This document shows, in pieces, positions 8,954 to 18,881 of a stretch of DNA of 64,000 bases. A program made the translations under genes and the position numbers. Within the stretch, counting starts at the first letter, position 1; each line of letters starts with the position of its first letter. The notes under the pieces were generated by a model. It ran no database searches. It saw only the letters and a program-made list of their open reading frames with translations, and was not told where the DNA came from. The DNA comes from Aequorivita aurantiaca (GTDB taxonomy: Bacteria; Bacteroidota; Bacteroidia; Flavobacteriales; Flavobacteriaceae). Where the stretch lies: positions 145,753 to 209,752 of the forward strand of contig NZ_JAUGQQ010000006.1 in the NCBI RefSeq assembly GCF_030410135.1. Direction: 5' to 3'.

Positions 8954-9772
8954 TTACAACTGTTTGATCAACTCTGTGAATAGAATTATCATTGACGGCT
9001 CTGCCTTTGCGGCCATGGCAATTATTTCTTGAATATTAACTGGTTGCAGATTGTCGGGATCGCATTCATCAGTAAGAATGGAAACAGCCGCCACAGGCAA
9101 TCCCAAATGGTTCGCAACAATAACCTCTGGTACGGTGCTCATTCCCACAGCATCGGCACCAATTATTTTTAGATAGCGATATTCGGCGCGGGTTTCCAAT
9201 TGTGGCCCGACAACGCTGGCATATACGCCTTTATGGAGTTTTATGTTATTGTCGGAAGCAAGTTGCTCCATCTTTCGGTTCATTTCCAAGTTATAGGGGG
9301 CGCTCATGTCCACAAAGCGTTCGCCCATTTTTTCTACGCCGCGAAAGGCCAGGGGAGAGTCGCCTTGTAGATTTATGTGATCGTCAATGAGCATAATCTC
9401 GCCCTTTTTAAAATTGAGATTAATGGCTCCGGCGGCGTTGCTGACCAATAAATGCTTGATTCCCAATTGATGCATAACCCGAACCGGAAAAGTTACATCG
9501 CGAAGGGAATAGCCTTCATAAATATGGAAGCGGCCTTGCATCAACACTACTTTTTTTCCGGCCAAGGTGCCATATATCAACTTTCCTTTGTGAAATTCAA
9601 CGGTTGCTGTGGGAAAATTGGGAATGTGGTTATAGCTTACTTCGGCTTCAATAGCCACGCTATCGATCAATTTTCCGAGTCCAGTTCCTAAAATAATTCC
9701 CACGTCGGGTTTGTCAAATCCTCGGTGTTTTAAATAATCCGTGGCTTCTTCTATGTATTTTATAGAGCTCAT
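8954..9772 (-). CDS. Purine nucleoside phosphorylase (trimeric PNP/MTAP family)
   Basis: This 272-residue protein shows the trimeric PNP pattern: IILGTGLG near the start (phosphate loop), HKGKLIYGTLAGKKVVLMQG (phosphate and ribose contacts), VSNAAGAIN, and GADAVGMSTVPEVIVA. The enzyme splits purine nucleosides with phosphate into base and ribose-1-phosphate. Where human PNP has a base-selective Asn, the segment here reads SILTDECDP, with Asp. That change is associated with acceptance of 6-amino purines in engineered human PNP, so adenine-containing substrates are plausible. It is four bases from the TIGR04282 transferase start side and is clearly co-transcribed with the arsenosugar genes. Confidence 0.88.
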   Translation of the reverse strand: MSSIKYIEEATDYLKHRGFDKPDVGIILGTGLGKLIDSVAIEAEVSYNHIPNFPTATVEFHKGKLIYGTLAGKKVVLMQGRFHIYEGYSLRDVTFPVRVMHQLGIKHLLVSNAAGAINLNFKKGEIMLIDDHINLQGDSPLAFRGVEKMGERFVDMSAPYNLEMNRKMEQLASDNNIKLHKGVYASVVGPQLETRAEYRYLKIIGADAVGMSTVPEVIVANHLGLPVAAVSILTDECDPDNLQPVNIQEIIAMAAKAEPSMIILFTELIKQL

Positions 9773-9775
9773 ATT

Positions 9776-10471
9776 TTATAAAAAGTTTTTGTCCAAATAT
9801 GGGGGTAGAAATTGTTGAAACGCATCGTTATCTTTAATATCCCCATAATAATCCACATCATTTCGTTCTTCCAATAACACAAATTTCTTTGTTTCCAAAT
9901 CCTTGAGCGTTTCTTCCAAGACGGTGCTCGTACCCCATTTTTTATTTTCGAAAATATTGGGGATGAAATCTTTCATTCCCAATAAATAATAGCCTCCATC
10001 CGTCGCGGGGCCGATTACCACTTGCTCGGTTTGCAAAGTATTATAGGCGTTTTCCAAATCGTTTTGGCTTAAATCGAACATATCGCTGCCAATAATAATT
10101 GCTTTTGTATAACCCAGAGCGAAGATTTCAGAAAAGGCATTTTTCATTTTCTCCCCCAACTCATTTCCAGTTTGCAACCTTTTTCTGAAATGTTGGGGAT
10201 TCCAAATGTCATTCACAGCAATATTTTCTGAATAATAAACAAATTTGTCAACGCTTAAATTTTCGGTAATTTTCACCGTGTGATTTAAAAGAAACTTATA
10301 GATTTCCAACGCACTTTCGTCGCCAACAGATTTTGCAAGCCGGGTTTTCACTTTGCCCAGCTCGGGGTTTCGGGTGAAAATAATTAGTGCCTTTTTGGAG
10401 GTTGGAAAGTGAAAATCATTGGCTGTGGTATTTTCATCGTCATTGGTGTTATTGGAGGAAAGTATGCCCAT
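9776..10471 (-). CDS. TIGR04282-like arsenosugar biosynthesis glycosyltransferase (CofC-like fold)
   Basis: A 231-residue protein whose core begins ALIIFTRNPELGKVKTRLA, the nucleotidyl/glycosyltransferase signature of the TIGR04282 family, followed by IIGSDMFDL and GPATDGGYYLLGM. The fold resembles CofC-type nucleotidyltransferases, and the family is defined by association with arsS. The first 25 residues are polar and probably disordered; a later start is possible but the next Met is inside the fold. It lies between the rhodanese and the nucleoside phosphorylase. The donor and acceptor are unknown. Confidence 0.82.
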   Translation of the reverse strand: MGILSSNNTNDDENTTANDFHFPTSKKALIIFTRNPELGKVKTRLAKSVGDESALEIYKFLLNHTVKITENLSVDKFVYYSENIAVNDIWNPQHFRKRLQTGNELGEKMKNAFSEIFALGYTKAIIIGSDMFDLSQNDLENAYNTLQTEQVVIGPATDGGYYLLGMKDFIPNIFENKKWGTSTVLEETLKDLETKKFVLLEERNDVDYYGDIKDNDAFQQFLPPYLDKNFL

Positions 10472-10498
10472 TTCTCAAAAATTAAAAGCGTTTATCTT

Positions 10499-10999
10499 TC
10501 AATAAACGAGATTACCGGCCTGCAGATATTTGCTCCAATGTTGGGAGAAAGCGTGCACGTTTTCAGTTTCAATTCCTGTGGAATCAATTACCGGATACCC
10601 CTTGTTTATCCATTCAAAGATACCGCCATAAAGATTTTTTACGGTTGTAAATCCAGCTTTTTTTAATGCCTCACCGATTTTTTCCGAACGGATGCCAACG
10701 GAGCAATAAACAATCACAGTCGCTCCTTTATCCAAATATTGAAGATTTTTATCATTTGTAGAAAAATGATTATAACCCACGTTTTTGGCAGATTTTAGAT
10801 GACTTACACTATATTCATCCGGCTCCCGGGGATCGAGAATCATAACGACACTATTCATTTGAAGCATTCGCAATTCACCCACAGAAATATACGGGATGCT
10901 TTGATTATTGTATTGTTTCAATAATTTGTCCATCGGTTTTTGAGCCCATATAAAAGCCGAAAAAAACAAGCATATAAAAAGTGTGCGATTTATTTTCAT
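10499..10999 (-). CDS. Secreted rhodanese-like sulfurtransferase in arsenosugar cluster
   Basis: A 166-residue rhodanese-domain protein with an N-terminal signal sequence (MKINRTLFICLFFSAFIWAQ). The start at 10999 is chosen over an upstream in-frame ATG at 11062 because the latter would overlap arsS and place 21 polar residues before the signal. The rhodanese core shows MILDPREPDEY and the active-site loop VYCSVGIRSEK with the catalytic Cys. Rhodaneses move sulfane sulfur; here the protein is probably periplasmic. It is transcribed between arsS and the TIGR04282 gene, so sulfur transfer to an arsenic compound (thio-arsenical) is a thought, not a demonstrated role. Confidence 0.8.
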   Translation of the reverse strand: MKINRTLFICLFFSAFIWAQKPMDKLLKQYNNQSIPYISVGELRMLQMNSVVMILDPREPDEYSVSHLKSAKNVGYNHFSTNDKNLQYLDKGATVIVYCSVGIRSEKIGEALKKAGFTTVKNLYGGIFEWINKGYPVIDSTGIETENVHAFSQHWSKYLQAGNLVY

Positions 11000-11024
11000 G
11001 GAATGATTTAAAGACAAAGGGTCG

Positions 11025-12101
<1,077 letters not shown>

Positions 12102-12159
12102 AGAAATTTTTCCAAATTCATTTTTTTTGAGTGAAAAGACAACAATATTGGATAGTAAA

Positions 12160-12498
12160 TTACATTTCCAATTTGTTCACTTTGTTCATCATCATTACCC
12201 CATGCACCAAGGTGGCACCGCCCTTGATGGCTGCTCCAACGTGCACGGCTTCCATCATTTCTTCCTTGGTTATTCCACGTTGCAAACCGTCTTGAGAATA
12301 GGCATCAATGCAATAGGGGCACATTTCTGTATGGGCGACAGCCAAGGCGATCAATGATTTTTCGCGGGCGGAAAGTGCACCTTCTTCGAAGACTTTTCCG
12401 TAGTATTCAAAAAATTTTTCGCCCAATTCCTTGCTCCATTCGGTAATATTTCCAAATTTTTTGAGATCGGCTGGATCGTAATAGTTGTTTGCGGCCAT
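12160..12498 (-). CDS. Arsenosugar biosynthesis-associated AhpD-like peroxidase family protein
   Basis: A 112-residue carboxymuconolactone decarboxylase/AhpD-fold protein. The CxxC site MCPYCIDAY and the helices EKSLIALAVAHTE and MMEAVHVGAAIKGG are the family signature, and the length matches TIGR04169 proteins found beside arsS. The start at 12498 (MAANNYY) is preferred because the residues encoded upstream to 12576 look non-coding. AhpD-like proteins use the CxxC pair for thiol redox chemistry; a role in keeping arsenic reduced or in peroxide defence is inference. It is the first gene of the arsenosugar transcript. Confidence 0.82.
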   Translation of the reverse strand: MAANNYYDPADLKKFGNITEWSKELGEKFFEYYGKVFEEGALSAREKSLIALAVAHTEMCPYCIDAYSQDGLQRGITKEEMMEAVHVGAAIKGGATLVHGVMMMNKVNKLEM

Positions 12499-12608
12499 AT
12501 TTTCTTTATTAATAACTACGAAATTTTGACAATTATGGTTTTCGTTGAAGGTAAATATAGGCAACCGGGACTTCAAAAGAAGAAAAAATTCTTTAAAAGT
12601 TTAAGGAA

Positions 12609-13361
12609 TTAATTGAAAGAATAAACAAAGCCGCTTTTCAAATTATATTGAGAGTTGGGAATTCCTATCGCGGGAGTCTCGTCATAACTGAAGGTATAGG
12701 TTGTATTGAAGGCGAAATTGGTGAATAAATCAATGACCAACGATGTTTGGCTGGTGAATCGGTAATCGCCAAAATCTGCGAATCTTGGCTGGAAATAGGT
12801 TGTACTTACCACGGCAACCGTTTTTGTTGGGTAAAGACTGAAAGACAGATAGGAAGAGCTTCTAAAATCTTTTTGAATTGGGGTAATGCCGTCACTTAAT
12901 TCTTCGTATTCGTACATGATATGGCTTCCGAAGTAAAATTTATATTTTTCTGACGTGGTCAATTTAAATCGCGGTCCGGTTCCCAAAAGGTAGCGTAATT
13001 CAATTTTTGAAACTTTATTGTATTGCGCCTGTGTAAAAACTTCCCAAGCAATCCGCGGGTGAAAACGATAATTATAGCGAAGGTGTGTAATGCCCGCATT
13101 CTCAAATTTGTTCCCTTCAATGTTTTGTAGCTCGATATCGTTTTTAAGTAATACTAAGTGCTTAAGCATTTTGTATTGAACGTGCACCGTGCTGCTAAAA
13201 CCGAAATAATCGTTCAAATCGCGCTTTAAAGAAAAATCCAGACTTGCGGCTCCGGAAAAGCCCGAAGAATCCGTCACTTTTCGAAGTGATTCCGCGTTTA
13301 GAATTTGAGATTTTGCCGTAAGTGTAAAGCCTATAAATAGTAGTGCTACTAAATACTTCAT
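12609..13361 (-). CDS. DUF481-like outer membrane beta-barrel protein
   Basis: A 250-residue protein with a signal peptide (MKYLVALLFIGFTLTAKS) and a body of alternating polar and hydrophobic strands ending in an aromatic residue (SGFVYSFN), as in outer membrane beta-barrels. The pattern SGFSGAASLDFSLKRDLNDY and RYNYRFHPRIAWEVFTQ resembles DUF481. Function is not known; the family is often annotated as a putative salt-induced outer membrane protein. It stands between the arsenosugar cluster and the tryptophan dioxygenase gene, with no evidence of co-transcription. Confidence 0.7.
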   Translation of the reverse strand: MKYLVALLFIGFTLTAKSQILNAESLRKVTDSSGFSGAASLDFSLKRDLNDYFGFSSTVHVQYKMLKHLVLLKNDIELQNIEGNKFENAGITHLRYNYRFHPRIAWEVFTQAQYNKVSKIELRYLLGTGPRFKLTTSEKYKFYFGSHIMYEYEELSDGITPIQKDFRSSSYLSFSLYPTKTVAVVSTTYFQPRFADFGDYRFTSQTSLVIDLFTNFAFNTTYTFSYDETPAIGIPNSQYNLKSGFVYSFN

Positions 13362-13424
13362 ATCAATGGGATAGCATATTTATAATTAACTCTAAAATTT
13401 AAAAATGAATCTTAAGAAAGAAAA

Positions 13425-14330
13425 CTATATGCCCCAGTTTTCAATCTGTTCCTCGGTCCAGAGATTTGGGAAAAATTTACGCTGTTGGTGTTTTGGATGA
13501 AGGTATTTTTTCCACTCGGAGCCACCCGTGGCGGTCTTGTTTTCCCCTTTACTGTCCAGGAAATGTTGGGCAGTATCCAAATGCACCAGTGGCCAAGCCA
13601 CGTTATAAAAATGGTCGAATTGTTGTAGTTTTTCCTTTAATTCCTCGGAAGGGTTCTTCATTTGGGCAACCCGTTCTTCCAATGTTTTTCCCATAACATT
13701 TTGGGCAAGTGCCTTAAAATCGGCTTCGTATTTTTCAATGAATAATCGTAAGGTAAGGGTTGTCTTGCCGGTGTTCCGATTCAGCCCGGCATCTTTCCAG
13801 TAAATGTGCTTGAAATAATCATCCACCGTTGGGTTTTGTGGTAAGCGCTCCCTCCCTTCCGTATTAATTAGGTTTTCCAATCGTGTACTGTAAAGCTCCA
13901 ATATTCTGAACTGTGCGCTTTGAAAACCACTGGCAGGGGTAAGGGTGGAGCGGAAAGTGCTGTAATCATCATAGCTCATTCCGTCTTTCATTATATCGAA
14001 GGAGGTGATGAGCATTCGCGTGTACCTTTTAAGACGGTCCAGCTTGGTCAACCATACTTCCTCCGGAAGATTTTCGCCCTCGGAAAGTTGCTTTATTTCG
14101 TGAATCATCATTTTAAGGGTGAGTTCGGTGACTTGGTGATACATCACAAATATTTCTTCGTCCTTAAAATCGGTCCTTGTTTTTTGGAGGGAAAGCAGAG
14201 TGTCCACTTGTATATAATCCCAATACGTGATGGGTTTTGCCTGCAGCAATCCCTTTAAATAGGTTTCGGGGTTTTCGCCCAATGCAGTATATTTTTCTTC
14301 GAGTGCTTTTATTAATTCGCTATTTATCAT
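13425..14330 (-). CDS. Tryptophan 2,3-dioxygenase family protein
   Basis: A 301-residue haem dioxygenase-like protein. The segment YWDYIQVDTLLSLQ followed by EEIFVMYHQVTELTLKMM carries the conserved distal histidine region of tryptophan 2,3-dioxygenase, and YDDYSTFRSTLTPASGFQS contains the R/TPASGFQS substrate motif. The enzyme opens the indole ring of tryptophan to N-formylkynurenine. The sequence is shorter and more divergent than proteobacterial TDO, in line with the Bacteroidota branch. It lies alone, in the same window as a tryptophan biosynthetic operon but not linked to it. Confidence 0.85.
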   Translation of the reverse strand: MINSELIKALEEKYTALGENPETYLKGLLQAKPITYWDYIQVDTLLSLQKTRTDFKDEEIFVMYHQVTELTLKMMIHEIKQLSEGENLPEEVWLTKLDRLKRYTRMLITSFDIMKDGMSYDDYSTFRSTLTPASGFQSAQFRILELYSTRLENLINTEGRERLPQNPTVDDYFKHIYWKDAGLNRNTGKTTLTLRLFIEKYEADFKALAQNVMGKTLEERVAQMKNPSEELKEKLQQFDHFYNVAWPLVHLDTAQHFLDSKGENKTATGGSEWKKYLHPKHQQRKFFPNLWTEEQIENWGI

Positions 14331-14432
14331 TCTTTTTTATATTAAAAAGAGGAATTCTTGTATAATTTTAATTGTACCTAAAAATAAGGGTTATTTTCTG
14401 TTATTTGAAATATTCGGCGGTGAGTTTAAAAG

Positions 14433-14470
14433 AAAAAGCCTTGCGACAATATTTTGCTGCAAGGCTTTTT
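14433..14470. terminator. Rho-independent terminator hairpin
   Basis: A perfect 12-base inverted repeat (AAAAAGCCTTGC / GCAAGGCTTTTT) with a 14-base loop lies downstream of ppiD. The flanking A and T runs mean it can work in both directions, but on the minus strand it would end the coaX-to-ppiD transcript. Confidence 0.8.
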
Positions 14471-14494
14471 TCTATTCAAATATTTTAGCTTTTA

Positions 14495-16609
14495 TTAATA
14501 GAAATTAGCACGATTGTCCTCAATTTCAGCTTTCTTTTTAAGAGCATTATAAACTTGGGTCTGCGCAGCCGGAGCGGCTTTCGAGTTCATTTGGTTTGCA
14601 TAGTTAACGTATGAATCCATCTTTGGAGCAGGGTTGAAGGCAGTAACCTTCACTTTATAAACTCCGTTTTTACCTTCAATCAATGAGGTTGTTTGACCAG
14701 GTTTAGTTCCAAAAGCCGTTCCTACCACCTTTGGTTCGTTAGTTGCAGCAACCATTGGGTTTGCCATTGTCACGCCCGTTGCAGTTTGAACTACCACATT
14801 CTGGCTTGCGGCGACTTCTTCAAGAGATGTGCCTTTTATTGACTCCATTATTTTTTTGGCTTTTTTCTGGTTTCGCAAGATAGGAGTTACGGTTGCTGAG
14901 GCATCTTCAACGGTCATTAGACCCTTTGGATTTTTGCGGGTAAGTTGGGCAATTACATATCCATTGGGTACACTGAAACGTTTCGTGTCTCCCACTTCTG
15001 TGTCCTCATTAAAGGCCCAATTTACAATGGTTCGGTTTTCGCCAACGCCGGGAATATTGGAATCCATATTACCTAATTTATTGACGGGTTTCACCTCTAG
15101 ATTTTGAGCTTTGGCCAATTCTGTAAAATCACCTTTATTCACGGCTACTTCAAATTTGGAAGCGTCGGAAAAAACTTCATTTGTTGTTTTGTCTGAGGCC
15201 TCAATATTTTTTACAACTGTTGCAAGTTGAATGGCTGGTTTGGCGCCGGATTGCTTACCAACTTCAACAATGTGAAATCCAAAATCGGTTTCTACTAGGC
15301 CAACTGTTCCGGTTGGGTTGTTGAAGATAAAATTGTCAAATGGAGGAACCATTCTTCCTGGAGTGGAATTTCCTAAGTCGCCGCCATTATCCTTGGAACT
15401 GTCATCGGAGAATTGTGAGGCAAGTTCAGCAAATTTTGATTTGTCCTTTTTCACAACCGTCAAAATACTGTCTGCCAGTTTTTGAGCTTCTTCTTTAGTT
15501 CTTGTAATTGTTTCTGGCGCGCGCATGGTACCAACGTAGCGTATTAAAATGTGTTTTGACGCTGCGGAGTCTGGCATTTTCTTGGTATCCAAAACCTTGG
15601 AAAGATAAAGGGCGTTGTCAACCTTATAAGGTCCATAGATATCGCCTTTATTTAAATTGATGAGTGTATCGGCAACTGTTGGGGGAAGATCACTTTTAAA
15701 CATCCAACGATCGTAATAGGGCACGTCCGAATTGTTGTTTACATACTCCTCGTAATTCTTTGTATTTCTGAAACCAGCGATAGTGTCGTTTGATTTTGTG
15801 TCCTGGTTAAACTCCATTTTGTCATTTAACATACTTGCAATGGTAGTTTTGGCTTCTTCAGTATCGGTCTCAGAAGGTTCTTCTGCGAATAGTACGTATT
15901 GAATATCGGCCTGTGGCTCCACCTGAAAATCATTGGGATGGTCCGCGATATATTTTTTGATTTCCTCATTTGAAACTTTTACTTCCTCATCGGCAATTTT
16001 GGTGTACGGCACCACGACATATTGAAAGTTCAAGTTGTCATTTTGAAAATGGTATTCCTGTTCCCCCTCGGCAACTGTTGCGCGAAGCCCACCTTTAATC
16101 ATATTGTAATAAGTGGTTTGAAGAACGCCCGCGGCAATGTCTTCCTCAAAATTTAGCCATTGTTTGTACATTTCTGGCGAAGAAGCTTTGATGCTGGCAA
16201 TGTATTCTTGGATTTTTCCTTCATCAACCTGTCCGGCTTCGTTAAGGAAAGTTGGGTTGTTGGCCAATTGGGTTTTCAAAGCATTGTCCAATTGCGCTTT
16301 TTCAACGCTTAGGCCCACTTTTTCTATTTGTTCGTTCATTATTACCCTTCGCAGTTCACGGTCCCACACCATGTTCATAGCCTGGGTTGTATTTGCGTTT
16401 GGCCCCATGCTGCGCTGCGTAGCCTCCACTTCCTCCATAAAACCTTGTCTGGAAATATCCTCACCGTTTATAACAGCAATGGTATCCTGGCCTTTTGGGC
16501 CGCTGCTGCCTTTGGTCAATACATCACTTAAAATAAAGGCAAAAAGCGCCAATGCAATAATAAGGATAAGGAATATCCCGCGTTTTCTGATACTGTTTAA
16601 AATTGCCAT
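14495..16609 (-). CDS. PpiD/SurA-type periplasmic peptidylprolyl isomerase
   Basis: A 704-residue envelope chaperone. An N-terminal membrane anchor (about residues 11-30, GIFLILIIALALFAFILSD) is followed by a SurA_N-like helical region and a parvulin PPIC domain near residues 350-450, with ASKHILIRYV, FAELASQFSDD, GGDLGNSTPGRMVPPFDN and ETDFGFHIVEV. The family assists folding of outer membrane and secreted proteins in the periplasm. It is the last gene of the conserved coaX-to-ppiD run and is followed by a strong terminator. Length matches Bacteroidota PpiD proteins (about 700 residues). Confidence 0.88.
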   Translation of the reverse strand: MAILNSIRKRGIFLILIIALALFAFILSDVLTKGSSGPKGQDTIAVINGEDISRQGFMEEVEATQRSMGPNANTTQAMNMVWDRELRRVIMNEQIEKVGLSVEKAQLDNALKTQLANNPTFLNEAGQVDEGKIQEYIASIKASSPEMYKQWLNFEEDIAAGVLQTTYYNMIKGGLRATVAEGEQEYHFQNDNLNFQYVVVPYTKIADEEVKVSNEEIKKYIADHPNDFQVEPQADIQYVLFAEEPSETDTEEAKTTIASMLNDKMEFNQDTKSNDTIAGFRNTKNYEEYVNNNSDVPYYDRWMFKSDLPPTVADTLINLNKGDIYGPYKVDNALYLSKVLDTKKMPDSAASKHILIRYVGTMRAPETITRTKEEAQKLADSILTVVKKDKSKFAELASQFSDDSSKDNGGDLGNSTPGRMVPPFDNFIFNNPTGTVGLVETDFGFHIVEVGKQSGAKPAIQLATVVKNIEASDKTTNEVFSDASKFEVAVNKGDFTELAKAQNLEVKPVNKLGNMDSNIPGVGENRTIVNWAFNEDTEVGDTKRFSVPNGYVIAQLTRKNPKGLMTVEDASATVTPILRNQKKAKKIMESIKGTSLEEVAASQNVVVQTATGVTMANPMVAATNEPKVVGTAFGTKPGQTTSLIEGKNGVYKVKVTAFNPAPKMDSYVNYANQMNSKAAPAAQTQVYNALKKKAEIEDNRANFY

Positions 16610-16803
16610 TTGATGTTCAAATTTATTTCCCTTTATTTCTGATTTGTCAGATTAGGGGGCTTTTGGTTGTGAATTCCTTTTATCCCTTAATGTTAATCAA
16701 GGTTTTAGAGGATTTGTTTTTTAGATTATTTAGGTGGCGAAAATACCATTTTCCATGCATTAATAAAAAAGTAAATTGAAAAAATTGCGGAAATGTTCGA
16801 AAT

Positions 16804-18057
16804 CTAATCTTCGGGTAATATTTTGACTTCCACGAGCTCGATTTTAGTATTGGAGACTTCCAAAATGGTGAAGATAAATTTATCAATTTCAACGGTTTCG
16901 CCCTTTTCCGGAATTTCTTCGGTATAATTTACAATAAGGCCGCCTAGGGTTTCATAATTCTCACTTTCCTCAAAATCCAGTTTGTAATTTTCATTCAGAT
17001 AATCTACTTCCAACCGTGCGGAAAATTTGTAGTGGTCCTCGCCAAGGGCTTCCTCAATAAGGGCCACACTGTCGTGCTCATCTTGAATTTCTCCGAAAAG
17101 TTCTTCAATAATATCCTCAACGGTAATTATTCCGCTGGTCCCGCCGTATTCGTCAATAACCACCGCAAGGCTTTTTCTTTTTTTACTAAGAATTCCCAGC
17201 ACATCCTTAATGAGCATTGTTTCGGGCACGAAAACTACGGGCATCAAAACTTTTTTGAGATTTGCAGGTTTTTTAAAGAGCTCGAAGGAATGCACATAGC
17301 CCAAGATGTCGTCTATGTTTTCTTTATATATCAAGATTTTTGAAAGTCCGGTATCGGTAAAAATTTTGGCCAGTTCCTTTGGGGTGGTGTTAATATCCAC
17401 GGCCACAATTTCCGTTCGCGGTATCATGGCTTCGCGTGATTTTACTTCGGAAAAATCGAGCGCATTTTGGAAAATTTGTATCTCGGAATCCATTTCCTCC
17501 TTTGTTTCTGCAATGTCCATTTGTTCAGAAATATAATTGCCGAGCTCCAATTTACTGAATGTTAGTTGCACAGTGTCTCCTTCAGTTTTGAAGATGAACT
17601 TTAGAACCAAATCTGAAATCCAAATTACAAACTCAGAGATGAGGGAAAAAAGGACATAGAAGAAATAGGCAGGGACGGCAAAAACTTTAACAAGGTTGTT
17701 CGCATAGATTTGGAAGAAAACCTTGGGAAGAAATTCCGCCGTCAACAAAATTACTATCGTTGAAATAACGGTCTGCACCACTAATCCGCCGACCCCGGCA
17801 ATGGGTATATATTCCATCAAAAGATCGCCCATAAAAAATCCGTAGATAACCAGCGCAATGTTATTGCCCACCAGCATGGTGGCAATAAATTTTGAGGGCC
17901 GCCTTGTTATTTTTTTTAGTATTCCAGCTAAGAAGTTATTTTGCTTCTTTTCAATCTCAATATGGATTTTATTGGAGGATACGTATGCGATCTCCATACC
18001 TGAGAAAAAGGCCGAGAGGATAAGCATTGTTACTATAATTAGGATACTGTAATCCAC
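16804..18057 (-). CDS. Hemolysin/CorC family protein (CNNM-CBS-CorC_HlyC)
   Basis: A 417-residue protein with an N-terminal DUF21 (CNNM) membrane domain of about four helices (residues 1-150), a pair of CBS domains (MIPRTEIVAVDINTTPKEL onwards and VFVPETMLIKDVLGIL), and a C-terminal CorC_HlyC domain (residues about 330-417). Family members are implicated in magnesium/cobalt efflux. Flavobacterial gliding protein GldE has the same architecture, so GldE is an alternative name, but this copy sits in the lptC-ppiD operon rather than beside gldD. The start gives a membrane segment directly (MDYSILIIVTMLILSAFFSG). Confidence 0.85.
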   Translation of the reverse strand: MDYSILIIVTMLILSAFFSGMEIAYVSSNKIHIEIEKKQNNFLAGILKKITRRPSKFIATMLVGNNIALVIYGFFMGDLLMEYIPIAGVGGLVVQTVISTIVILLTAEFLPKVFFQIYANNLVKVFAVPAYFFYVLFSLISEFVIWISDLVLKFIFKTEGDTVQLTFSKLELGNYISEQMDIAETKEEMDSEIQIFQNALDFSEVKSREAMIPRTEIVAVDINTTPKELAKIFTDTGLSKILIYKENIDDILGYVHSFELFKKPANLKKVLMPVVFVPETMLIKDVLGILSKKRKSLAVVIDEYGGTSGIITVEDIIEELFGEIQDEHDSVALIEEALGEDHYKFSARLEVDYLNENYKLDFEESENYETLGGLIVNYTEEIPEKGETVEIDKFIFTILEVSNTKIELVEVKILPED

Positions 18058-18113
18058 AGTTTCAAGAATAAATTAATGCGGTCGCACGCTTCATTTAGAA
18101 CAATCTTGTGGAG

Positions 18114-18314
18114 CTATTGTTTGTTCCTCGATTCCATTTTTTTTCGGAAATTCCTTTTAAAGAAAAACATAAAAATGGCAACTACCACAAAAAATATGAA
18201 AAGGTAAGCACGGTTGCGCTGGGTGCTCCAATTTATAAAAGCTTCGTATGCAAAGAACGCAGCGATTATTAGATATGCATATTCAAAAAAACGATAAACT
18301 TTATTTAGCATCAT
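18114..18314 (-). CDS. Small two-helix membrane protein in lptC operon
   Basis: A short protein, 66 residues from an ATG at 18314 that overlaps the 3' end of lptC by 14 bases; an earlier in-frame ATG at 18332 is less likely. It has two hydrophobic helices (YAYLIIAAFFAYEAF and AYLFIFFVVVAIFMFFF) and a basic C-terminus (KRNFRKKMESRNKQ) that would face the cytoplasm. No family is recognised. The location, between lptC and the CorC-like gene, is conserved in related bacteria as far as known, which suggests an envelope role. Confidence 0.7.
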   Translation of the reverse strand: MMLNKVYRFFEYAYLIIAAFFAYEAFINWSTQRNRAYLFIFFVVVAIFMFFFKRNFRKKMESRNKQ

Positions 18315-18879
18315 CAATTTTGGTTTTGTCAACTAGTTGGACTCCTTGGTTTTTTCTGGAGAGAAAGGTAGTGAAATCTTCACTACTGTCAAATCCCACG
18401 GCGCCGTCATTATAGGAGCCGTCCTTAAATTTTATTTGATAGGGTTGGTCGGTAAACACCCATTTATTTTTTTGGTCCCAAAATAATTGATTGGCTTTGA
18501 GAACCACACTGTCTGCGGTTATTACCACCACATTATTGCGAAGGTCAACCAAACCCGTATTGTCGAATTGTATGGCATAATCTGCGGTTACGGTATTTTT
18601 TTTTCCATTTTCGTCCCAAAAACGCACTTCAATGCCGGCGGGAAATTCTTTATATGGAAATTCCAAATTTGAGAAATCCAATAATTTTTCCGCTAAAAGA
18701 TTGGTCACCAATTTTCCTGAATCGGTATATTTAAAATTGATATTGTTTCCTTCGGCAATGGGAGCGCCATCGGAGAGGCTTAATCGTTTAACGTTTTGGT
18801 AATTGCCTTCACATGCAAAAAGCGTGGCGGCCAATAGCAAGACCATCACGCTTTTATACATATTTATGGAGGTGTGCAT
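18301..18879 (-). CDS. lptC: LPS export protein LptC (lipoprotein form)
   Basis: A 192-residue protein with a hydrophobic signal and lipobox (LLLAATLFACEG), so it is probably lipid-anchored instead of having the usual uncleaved helix. The body has the LptC/OstA-like jellyroll pattern: KLVTNLLAEKLLDFSNLEFPY..., DYAIQFDNTGLVDLRNNVVV, and LKANQLFWDQKNKWVFTDQP. LptC passes lipopolysaccharide from the inner membrane ABC transporter LptBFG to LptA. The start two bases after the TPR gene stop, with an alternative Met at 18861, argues for translational coupling. Confidence 0.86.
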   Translation of the reverse strand: MHTSINMYKSVMVLLLAATLFACEGNYQNVKRLSLSDGAPIAEGNNINFKYTDSGKLVTNLLAEKLLDFSNLEFPYKEFPAGIEVRFWDENGKKNTVTADYAIQFDNTGLVDLRNNVVVITADSVVLKANQLFWDQKNKWVFTDQPYQIKFKDGSYNDGAVGFDSSEDFTTFLSRKNQGVQLVDKTKIDDAK

Positions 18880-18881
18880 TC

